5,967 nt of DNA from positions 1 to 5,967 of the forward strand of contig PCSQ01000098.1 of the NCBI GenBank assembly GCA_002772455.1, in the 5' to 3' direction. This DNA is from Candidatus Beckwithbacteria bacterium CG23_combo_of_CG06-09_8_20_14_all_47_9. Its GTDB lineage: Bacteria; Patescibacteriota; Microgenomatia; UBA1400; CG1-02-47-37. A program made the translations under genes and the position numbers. This document shows, piece by piece, positions 1-4,767 of this stretch (its first letter is position 1; the number at the start of each line of letters is the position of its first letter). The notes beneath the pieces are model-generated. The model worked only from the letters and a program-made list of their open reading frames with translations. It was not told the origin of the DNA and searched no databases.

Positions 1-896
1 ACTTTAATGACATAGTTATGATGACTGGATTTGGTTTGCGGTATATCTGCCAAAAGTTTAATCCAGCTGATTTTTTTAAATGCCCGGTTATAACGCCCGG
101 TGATTTTGGCGCGACGGCCGTTGGTTTGGTTTAATTTATCAAACTGGACCAAACCGATGGAGGCGGCAAGGTCGTTCATTTGATATTTAAAACCTAAATC
201 GGTCACGTCGTACTCCCACTTCCTGTGGGCCTTTGGCTGGTCCTGAACATATCTAACCCAAGTTGAAGATGAAATCCCCGACCAAGCCAAATGGCGGATC
301 CGCTCGGCCAAAATTTTACTATTAGTTACCACCATGCCGCCGTCGCCGGTAGTGATGTTTTTGATCGCCGCAAACGAAAAACAGCCGACCGTACCGAAGC
401 CACCGACGTGTTTTCCCCGGTAATACGAACCGGCCGCGTGGGCGCAATCTTCAATTAAAGCGATTTTTTTTTGCCGGCAAATCTTAACCAGCGGTTGTAA
501 ATCCGCCGGCATGCCGCCGTAATGGGTGACGATGACCGCTTTGGTTTTAACCGAAATTTTTTTGATTACGTCGGCTGTATCCGTACTCAAAGTGAACTCA
601 TCGCAATCGGCAAACACAATTTTTCCGCCAGCCTGCAGTATCGCTTGGTTGGCGGCCACGAAAGTAAGCGATGAGCTGATGACTTCGTCGCCGGGCTTAA
701 TCGTAGTTAACAAAGACAAATGCAAGGCGGCGGTGGCCGAGTTTAAAGCCACGGCATATTTAGTGCCGGTTAACTGGGCCAGTTTCTGTTCCAGCGCCAG
801 CGCCTGCGGCCCGTTGCCCAGCCAGCCGGAACGCAGGGTTTTTATTACCGCTTGTTCTTCTTTTTTACCCAAACACGGTTTAAATAACGGGATCAT
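1..896 (-). CDS. DegT/DnrJ/EryC1/StrS family PLP-dependent sugar aminotransferase (C-terminus cut by window edge)
   Basis: The first 298 residues are visible, starting MIPLFKPCLG. The family usually runs about 360-400 residues, so roughly the last fifth or more lies beyond the left edge. Members transfer an amino group, usually from glutamate, to a keto group on a nucleotide-linked sugar. Visible landmarks: SGWLGNGP near residue 23; the cofactor-binding stretch SATAALHL near 53; EDCAHAAG with the PLP-contacting Asp at 150; GCFSFAAIKNITTGDGGMV, in which Lys179 should be the Schiff-base lysine; and the family signature GFKYQMNDLAASIGL near 235. Key residues are therefore intact in the visible part. 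The ATG at 896 overlaps the TGA stop of the upstream glycosyltransferase gene (ATGA, 4 bp), which fixes the start and suggests translational coupling; only a weak purine stretch precedes it. The neighbours suggest an amino sugar for a surface glycan. The exact substrate cannot be read. A run of nine A's (minus strand) at 472-464 lies inside the gene without breaking the frame. Confidence 0.93.
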   Translation of the reverse strand, partial: MIPLFKPCLGKKEEQAVIKTLRSGWLGNGPQALALEQKLAQLTGTKYAVALNSATAALHLSLLTTIKPGDEVISSSLTFVAANQAILQAGGKIVFADCDEFTLSTDTADVIKKISVKTKAVIVTHYGGMPADLQPLVKICRQKKIALIEDCAHAAGSYYRGKHVGGFGTVGCFSFAAIKNITTGDGGMVVTNSKILAERIRHLAWSGISSSTWVRYVQDQPKAHRKWEYDVTDLGFKYQMNDLAASIGLVQFDKLNQTNGRRAKITGRYNRAFKKISWIKLLADIPQTKSSHHNYVIK

Positions 897-1768
897 ATTC
901 TCTTGGAAATTATAGCAGACAGACTGCCGGTTAAAACGGCTAAATCTGCAGTAACTTGCAGCAACGGCAAATACTTCCACCCCGGGGTGGAAGTATAATG
1001 GCCAAGTTTAATTACCGGCCAAAATAAGTAAACCAAAAACAGCGGCGGCCAAGTCAAAAACAAAACATATCTTAACCAAACCGTGGCAATTTTAAGCAAA
1101 TGCGGCCAATAGCGGGCGCGGACGTCACCCTGGGCATAGTGATAAATTTGGTTAAAAAAACCGGCCCAGGTCGTTTGCATCTGCCACCTGACTTTGGCTC
1201 CGGCCACTACCGCCATTTTGCCGGCCGCTTTTAATCTTTGGGCGAAAATTAAATCTTCGCAGTAATTTAGGTTTTCCGGGTACCAAGCCACGCCTTTCCT
1301 GAAAGCCAGCGACCGCGACGACGGCAGATAAGTTTTAGGGTCGAATTTATCCGGCATGACCGCCACGAACGGCGCAATCGCTTGCTGAAACGGCGTTTTT
1401 ATTACCGGCCTGCCTGCGCAGGCAGGCCGGTAATAACCGGCTACCGATATCACCTGTTTATCTTTAAACGGCTTGACCAACCGTTCCAGCCAGTGTTTAT
1501 CAGCCACACAGCCGGCGTCGGTAATCGCAATAATCTCGTTTTTAGCCGCTTTAATCCCTGTATTTCTGGCCTTTGAACGATTAGTCCCTCTATCACGATC
1601 CCGGAACGTGATAGAGTAGTGTTTGATAATATTAACCGTGCCATCGGTCGAGCCGGCATCGACCACAATAATTTCACGCGGGGACAAACTTTGTTCTAAA
1701 AGCGAATCTAAGAGGGGCTTAATCGTCCCGGCTTCGTTCAACACCGTGACGACAACACTAACCTTCAT
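893..1768 (-). CDS. Family 2 glycosyltransferase (GT-A fold) with C-terminal membrane segments, carrying three in-frame palindromes
   Basis: A complete 291-residue protein. The N-terminus VSVVVTVLNEAGTIKPLLDSLL and VVDAGSTDGT (residues 36-44) are the nucleotide-sugar binding region of GT2 enzymes. ITDAGC (82-87) occupies the metal-binding DxD position in a D-A-G form, and EDLIFAQRL (171-179) carries the likely catalytic acidic pair. A following RWQMQTTWAGFFNQ segment resembles the acceptor-side motif. Two hydrophobic stretches, about 229-254 and 267-287, suggest attachment to the cytoplasmic membrane, where it probably adds a sugar to a lipid-linked or cell-surface acceptor. Three palindromes are translated within it: residues 52-60 (SITFRDRDR), 112-123 (YYRPACAGRPVI) and 258-266 (YTSTPGWKY). 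The start overlaps the phosphatase gene by 11 bp and is preceded by a good Shine-Dalgarno sequence; the stop overlaps the aminotransferase start by 4 bp. Donor and acceptor are unknown. Confidence 0.92.
   Translation of the reverse strand: MKVSVVVTVLNEAGTIKPLLDSLLEQSLSPREIIVVDAGSTDGTVNIIKHYSITFRDRDRGTNRSKARNTGIKAAKNEIIAITDAGCVADKHWLERLVKPFKDKQVISVAGYYRPACAGRPVIKTPFQQAIAPFVAVMPDKFDPKTYLPSSRSLAFRKGVAWYPENLNYCEDLIFAQRLKAAGKMAVVAGAKVRWQMQTTWAGFFNQIYHYAQGDVRARYWPHLLKIATVWLRYVLFLTWPPLFLVYLFWPVIKLGHYTSTPGWKYLPLLQVTADLAVLTGSLSAIISKRI
971..996. repeat. 26 bp perfect palindrome inside the GT2 gene
   Basis: Arms 971-983 (ATACTTCCACCCC) and 984-996 are exact reverse complements with no spacer. It encodes YTSTPGWKY between the two membrane segments of the glycosyltransferase and keeps the frame. 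Confidence 0.95.
1399..1436. repeat. 38 bp perfect palindrome inside the GT2 gene
   Basis: Both 19-base arms match exactly around the centre at 1417/1418, with no loop. The inner 18 bp (1409-1426, CCTGCCTGCGCAGGCAGG) is itself a palindrome and adds exactly six codons (PACAGR on the minus strand). Because of frame and symmetry, both strands encode YYRPACAGRPVI. No U tract follows and it lies in mid-gene, so it is not a terminator. Confidence 0.95.
1588..1616. repeat. 29 nt near-perfect inverted repeat inside the GT2 gene
   Basis: The arms CTCTATCACG (1588-1597) and its exact complement (1607-1616) enclose 9 nt that themselves pair except at one A/A mismatch and the central base. It encodes SITFRDRDR (residues 52-60), just before the conserved NRSKARN segment, and keeps the frame. 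Confidence 0.9.
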
Positions 1769-2405
1769 GTTTGGTCACCCCCACTACTGCTTTAATCTTG
1801 AACTCGACTCCGTCAGATGCCAAAACGACATAGCCGGTATTGGCAATGGAAAACGGCGGCAACTCTTTATAACTGCCATAGCCCAAATGGATCAACAGCA
1901 ACCGCAGCACGCCGCCATGGGCCACCACCAAGACTTTTTTACCGGCATAAGCAACGCTGACTTCTCGTAGCCAAGTAATCACCCGGTTAACTGTAGTCCC
2001 GATGCCTTCGATTTTATGGGGAAACTTAAATTTAAATTTTTCCGCATCGTTTAGACCGTGGAATTTATCCAGCATCTCCCGCAACTCTTCCTCGTACTTG
2101 GCTAACGTCATCCCTTCGTAATCGCCGAAACTCCGCTCTCTCAATGCCCGGGTCGTCACCACCGCCAGCTGTCTTTGATAAGCAACAATCTGGGCAGTCT
2201 GCCGCGCCCGCAATAAATCCGAGGAAAAAATCGCCGCAAATTTAACCGCCTTAAACCGTTGATTTAAATCCCGGGCCTGCTTGATCCCGGTCTTAGTCAA
2301 GGGCACGCCCGAGGTTTTACCCTGCATCAAGTTTTCCACATTCCACTGGCTCTGGCCGTGGCGGACAAGATAAATCACACAATCTCTGTTATGATTTTTA
2401 ATCAT
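1758..2405 (-). CDS. Histidine phosphatase superfamily protein (phosphoglycerate mutase-like)
   Basis: A 215-residue protein with the full active-site set of the superfamily: YLVRHGQSQWN with the phospho-accepting His16, SSDLLRARQTA with the phosphate-binding Arg66, LRERSFGDYEG with the probable acid Glu90, and VVAHGGVLR with the second His163. Such enzymes remove or move phosphate through a phosphohistidine intermediate. Substrates range from phosphoglycerate to sugar phosphates and nucleotide-pathway intermediates, so the substrate is not determined. Being first in an operon with a glycosyltransferase and a sugar aminotransferase makes a sugar-phosphate role plausible, but that is inference. 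The ATG at 2405 overlaps the divergent methyltransferase ATG by 2 bp. A GTG at codon 10 (2378-2376), just before IYLVRHG, is an alternative start and would fit the short N-terminus usual in the family. A perfect TATAAT sits 5 nt before the ATG, favouring leaderless translation from 2405. Confidence 0.9.
   Translation of the reverse strand: MIKNHNRDCVIYLVRHGQSQWNVENLMQGKTSGVPLTKTGIKQARDLNQRFKAVKFAAIFSSDLLRARQTAQIVAYQRQLAVVTTRALRERSFGDYEGMTLAKYEEELREMLDKFHGLNDAEKFKFKFPHKIEGIGTTVNRVITWLREVSVAYAGKKVLVVAHGGVLRLLLIHLGYGSYKELPPFSIANTGYVVLASDGVEFKIKAVVGVTKHEG
1775..1782 (-). promoter_or_regulatory. Shine-Dalgarno site of the GT2 gene
   Basis: On the minus strand the sequence GGGGGTGA lies 6 nt before the ATG at 1768, inside the end of the phosphatase gene. 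It differs by one base from GGAGGTGA, the complement of the 16S rRNA tail. It supports the chosen start and contrasts with the first genes of the transcription units here, which lack such a site. Confidence 0.65.
2367..2395 (+). promoter_or_regulatory. Putative promoter of the methyltransferase gene
   Basis: TATGAT (2390-2395, 5 of 6 matches to TATAAT) ends 8 nt before the ATG at 2404. A poor -35 candidate, AAGATA, sits 17 nt upstream at 2367-2372. The site lies inside the first codons of the divergent phosphatase gene. The very short leader would leave no room for a ribosome binding site. Confidence 0.35.
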
Positions 2406-3156
2406 GGTTAATTATAAGGCTTTCTACGAAAACTATCACCGCCGCCGGCTGCTGCCTAAACGGCTAATCACTCCAAAAAACTTTACTTACCGGCACATTG
2501 TCAGAACTCTGGATAAATACTGCCCCGGCAAAACCGTCCTGGATTTCGGCAGCGGCGTCGGCACGCTGGCCCTTTATTTAGGCAAACAAGGGAAACAAGT
2601 GACCGGAATCGAACTCTCCCAAAAAGCCGTTACGGTTGCCCAAAAGTCCGCCCGGTTATTTAATTTAACCAAAAACGTCGAATTTCACCGGGTGGATATT
2701 TTTAAAACCAACTTAAAGCAAAAATTCGATCTGGTTATCTGCTCCGAAGTCTTGGAACATTTGCCTGATGATGGCCGGGCCCTGGACAGGATTTTAAGCC
2801 TGCTTCAGCCCGGCGGCCGGGTATTAATTTCGGTGCCTTCGGCCAACGCCCCGTTAATTAAAACCAGGGCGATCAAACACTTTGATGCCTGGTCCGGGCA
2901 CCTGCGCCGCTACACCGTCGAGTCTTTAACCAAGCTTTTAAACCAGCACCGCTTTCAGGTAATTTTTTCCAAAAAAAACGAGGGAATAATTCGCGACGCT
3001 TTATTTGTTTTTCCAACTTTTGCCAGCCAGATTGTCCGGCTGGCTAATCGGTTTGCGCTTATTTCCGACCTAATTACAATAATCGATAATCTGGCTTTAA
3101 AACTTTTCGGCGAGGCGCAAATCATTATTGTTGCCAAAGTTCGCGGTAAAGTTTAA
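2404..3156 (+). CDS. Class I SAM-dependent methyltransferase (Methyltransf_11/UbiG-like)
   Basis: A complete 250-residue protein. Motif I is TVLDFGSGVGTLALYLG (44-60), with the glycine-rich loop that binds S-adenosylmethionine. Glu70 in VTGIELS ends strand 2 and should hold the ribose hydroxyls. Asp98 in HRVDIF is the adenine-side acidic residue. FDLVICSEVLEHLPD (108-122) and LLQPGGRVLISVPS (133-146) are the typical post-motifs of UbiG-like and Methyltransf_11 enzymes, as is GHLRRYT (165-171). The C-terminal part (about 195-248) is hydrophobic and may contact a lipid or membrane acceptor. The acceptor is unknown; the setting among glycosyltransferases suggests a sugar, lipid carrier or glycan. 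The gene starts back-to-back with the phosphatase and ends tail-to-tail with the GT4 gene, overlapping it by 32 bp. No Shine-Dalgarno sequence precedes the ATG, but TATGAT lies 8 nt upstream. Confidence 0.9.
   Translation: MVNYKAFYENYHRRRLLPKRLITPKNFTYRHIVRTLDKYCPGKTVLDFGSGVGTLALYLGKQGKQVTGIELSQKAVTVAQKSARLFNLTKNVEFHRVDIFKTNLKQKFDLVICSEVLEHLPDDGRALDRILSLLQPGGRVLISVPSANAPLIKTRAIKHFDAWSGHLRRYTVESLTKLLNQHRFQVIFSKKNEGIIRDALFVFPTFASQIVRLANRFALISDLITIIDNLALKLFGEAQIIIVAKVRGKV
2411..2439 (-). promoter_or_regulatory. Putative promoter of the phosphatase-GT2-aminotransferase operon
   Basis: On the minus strand GTGATA (2439-2434, 4 of 6 matches to TTGACA) and a perfect TATAAT (2416-2411) are 17 nt apart. 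The ATG follows the -10 hexamer by only 5 nt, so transcription would begin at or next to the start codon. The promoter lies inside the first codons of the divergent methyltransferase gene. Prediction by eye only. Confidence 0.45.
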
Positions 3157-4126
3157 CCGCCGCTTCCCAATTTTGGGTTTTAACCCACTGGGCTGCCGCT
3201 TTTATTTTCATTTGCGCCAAAACCCGGTTTTTAGCATAAAACTTAATCGCTTTAGCTAAATAGCGCGCAGAGCTTTTAACCACAATCCAGTTTTTAAACG
3301 GGGTCATTAATAAATAGTCTTTTTTAACCGGGTTGTTGTAGGTGGTCGCCACCAGGCAATGATAGGTAAATGCTTCCAGAATCGAGGTAACGCCGGGAGA
3401 CAAACAAATAAAGGCCTGGCGGTAAAACGGCGCCGGATCAACCCAGCCGTGCACCCGGCCGTATTGGCCACACTCGCCGGCCAGCGGCCCGTCGCCGCAC
3501 CAATCCACCCGGAAATTTTTCAAGTAATCCAAAGCCTTAAGGATTTTCGGCAGGCCGGTATCGGCATCCAGCCGGCCCACGTACACCAACCGGTGATAAT
3601 CTTTTACAAAAGTCTTTTTAGTCGGCACGTCCACCGCCGTGTACATAATTTTGTCGGCCTTGACCCCGTAGTGTTTGGCCGCATAGTCGTGAATGGTAAT
3701 GTTTTTTCGGGCAATCAAGGCGTCAATTTTCCGGATCAGAATATTCTTTTTGGGAATTGGGTAGATCCCTTCCCAGCCATGGAAAGTAACATAGACTGGC
3801 TTTTTGGGCATTAAAATTTTTAAGGGCCAATACCAAATTAAAACGCTGTGGGCATGGACAATATCCGCGTTTTTAAACAAATGCCGGTTTTTTATCATCC
3901 ACCACCAAATTGATAATAGGCCAAAATATTTAATCGCTAGGGGAGTAAAGCGGATAATTTTAATGCCATCTTTAGTTTCGGATTTTGCCAATCCCCCTTC
4001 GTGCCGGCTGGTCACCACCGTTACCTGATCGCCTTGTTTAACCAGCCGCCGGGACAGTTCCAGCACCTGCTTCTCGACCCCGCCTACGTGCGGCCAAAAA
4101 TACCTGGTTAAAAATACGATTTTCAT
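3125..4126 (-). CDS. GT4-type glycosyltransferase (GT-B fold), lacking the first Glu of the EX7E motif
   Basis: A complete 333-residue protein, slightly short for the 350-400 usual in the family. The N-terminal acceptor domain shows FLTRYFWPHVGGVEKQVLELSRRLVKQGDQVTVVT (5-39), the classic glycine-rich start of GT4 enzymes, then IVHAHSVL (89-96) and VYVTFHGWEG (111-120). The C-terminal donor domain has LVYVGRLDADTGLPKIL (180-196), WCGDGPL and VHGWVD (225-230). The usual EX7E element reads SPGVTSILEAF: Glu251 is present, but the residue eight places before it is Ser243, not Glu. Enzymes of this family use nucleotide sugars to build polysaccharides, glycolipids or glycoproteins at the inner face of the membrane. 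No signal peptide is seen. It is transcribed convergently with the methyltransferase and overlaps it by 32 bp. A perfect TATAAT ends 8 nt before the ATG and there is no properly spaced Shine-Dalgarno sequence. Confidence 0.92.
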   Translation of the reverse strand: MKIVFLTRYFWPHVGGVEKQVLELSRRLVKQGDQVTVVTSRHEGGLAKSETKDGIKIIRFTPLAIKYFGLLSIWWWMIKNRHLFKNADIVHAHSVLIWYWPLKILMPKKPVYVTFHGWEGIYPIPKKNILIRKIDALIARKNITIHDYAAKHYGVKADKIMYTAVDVPTKKTFVKDYHRLVYVGRLDADTGLPKILKALDYLKNFRVDWCGDGPLAGECGQYGRVHGWVDPAPFYRQAFICLSPGVTSILEAFTYHCLVATTYNNPVKKDYLLMTPFKNWIVVKSSARYLAKAIKFYAKNRVLAQMKIKAAAQWVKTQNWEAAVKLYRELWQQ

Positions 4127-4134
4127 TTACCTAG

Positions 4135-4140
4135 ATTATA
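4135..4140 (-). promoter_or_regulatory. -10 element of the GT4 gene
   Basis: A perfect TATAAT on the minus strand (4140-4135) ends 8 nt before the ATG at 4126. No convincing -35 hexamer is seen at 16-18 nt. The expected transcription start is within about 2 nt of the start codon. Confidence 0.45.
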
Positions 4141-4145
4141 AACTA

Positions 4146-4154
4146 TGGTAAAAT
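4146..4154 (+). promoter_or_regulatory. Extended -10 element for the small plus-strand gene
   Basis: TGGTAAAAT reads as an extended -10 (TGn followed by TAAAAT, 5 of 6 matches). It lies back-to-back with the GT4 promoter. A transcript would start near 4161, exactly where the open frame of the hypothetical gene has an ATT codon. Prediction by eye only. Confidence 0.35.
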
Positions 4155-4259
4155 ACGGCCATTATACCATCTGAATTACAAGCCAGAGAGAATGTTTATA
4201 ATGTATTAACCGGTCTGGCTTCTCCAGATAAACTTTACGTCCCGGCCATTAACGCTTTA

Positions 4260-4622
4260 ATGGCTCATTCACCCATTCCGATACATGCCATTGTTGCCGT
4301 ACCCGGAGCCACTGCCCCATCTTTTCATGAATCAATAACTGATGAGGCTCCAGAAGATTGGGGGGAAACGTTTGTAACAAACGGGGTTAAATTAGAAATT
4401 CCGGCTGATTATGGCGCGTGGCAAACTTTACTGGAAACTCTGACTCCGAATGTTGAGGAACAAACTTATCACATTCTCCATCATCTAGTTTCAGCCGTCG
4501 CCGTCTTCTCTGGGAAAACTATACCCGAAGTAGATAAACTACTCGGTGCTTTAGACAATTTTTTGGGCGAGCCGGATCAATATGGCGCCACCCGTCTACT
4601 AAAGAGCTTAATCTCCGCCTGA
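4260..4622 (+). CDS. Hypothetical protein, possibly 5'-truncated or starting upstream at a rare codon
   Basis: I do not recognise this protein. From the ATG at 4260 it is 120 residues, acidic, with no signal peptide, no cysteine and no clear membrane segment. It contains an Ala/Val/Pro-rich start (HAIVAVPGATAPSFHES), a tract of acidic residues (DEAPEDWGE), and helical-looking segments in the second half (YGAWQTLLETLTP, TYHILHHLVSAVAVFSG, EVDKLLGALDNFLG, TRLLKSLIS). The same frame is open and reads like protein back to 4152 (PSELQARENVYNVLTGLASPDKLYVPAINAL), but has no ATG, GTG or TTG there. The true product may therefore be about 150 residues from an ATT at 4161, or the gene may be the remnant of a longer one. 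No Shine-Dalgarno sequence precedes 4260. The first 60 bases of this ORF are 57% GC by my count, like the core genes and unlike the following AT-rich gene. Confidence 0.6.
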   Translation: MAHSPIPIHAIVAVPGATAPSFHESITDEAPEDWGETFVTNGVKLEIPADYGAWQTLLETLTPNVEEQTYHILHHLVSAVAVFSGKTIPEVDKLLGALDNFLGEPDQYGATRLLKSLISA

Positions 4623-4767
4623 AACCCAATCCTACTTCCAGCCCACGCTGCCGCGTTGAATAAACATAGATTTCCTTAAGAATAATTAAAATTAAAAATT
4701 TGTAAAATTTTTGCTAATTGCTTTTACTTAAATATAAGTGATAGATTTATATTGAAAGAAGAATTGA
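4623..4767. other. Intergenic stretch with GC-to-AT transition
   Basis: The 145 bp between the hypothetical gene and the beta-helix gene start with mixed composition (about 4623-4665) and then become strongly AT-rich (4670-4767). I see no RNA gene, no insertion-sequence end and no GC-rich terminator. A weak A/T-only inverted repeat lies at 4694-4712 and a possible promoter at 4711-4738. Confidence 0.6.
4711..4738 (+). promoter_or_regulatory. Possible promoter of the beta-helix/hydrolase gene
   Basis: TTGCTA (4711-4716) and TATAAG (4733-4738) are separated by 16 nt and lie about 30 nt before the ATG at 4768. A purine-rich GAAAGAAGA just before the ATG could act as a weak ribosome binding site. 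The region is so AT-rich that chance hexamers are likely. Confidence 0.25.

Noticed and set aside
215..229. Short inverted repeat CCCAC / GTGGG in the aminotransferase gene
   Set aside because: It has a 5 bp stem with a 5 nt loop and the encoded KWEYDV region fits the family without an insertion; not comparable with the GT2 palindromes.
470..481. 12 bp palindrome TTTGCCGGCAAA
   Set aside because: Short enough to occur by chance in several kilobases and the encoded residues are unremarkable.
893..896. Possible UGA recoding, as in Gracilibacteria/SR1
   Set aside because: UGA ends the GT2 gene exactly at the aminotransferase start and also ends the hypothetical gene; no conserved glycine is encoded by in-frame UGA.
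526..915. Plus-strand open frame of 129 codons
   Set aside because: It lies antisense to the aminotransferase, whose minus-strand protein has clear family motifs throughout; the plus-strand product resembles nothing.
3022..3044. Hairpin GCCAGCC / GGCTGGC with a 9 nt loop near the end of the methyltransferase gene
   Set aside because: It has only a 7 bp stem, no U tract on either strand, and lies more than 100 bp before the stop; probably chance in coding sequence.
3359..4028. Two plus-strand open frames of 151 and 74 codons
   Set aside because: Antisense to the well-supported GT4 gene; their products show no domain and no translation signal.
4181..4220. Stem AGCCAGA / TCTGGCT with a 26 nt loop upstream of 4260, possibly a leader structure or operator
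   Set aside because: It has only 7 bp and a large loop, and lies in sequence that looks protein-coding.
4694..4712. A/T-only inverted repeat AAAAATT / AATTTTT
   Set aside because: The stem is weak and made only of A-T pairs in an AT-rich gap; expected by chance and not a credible terminator.
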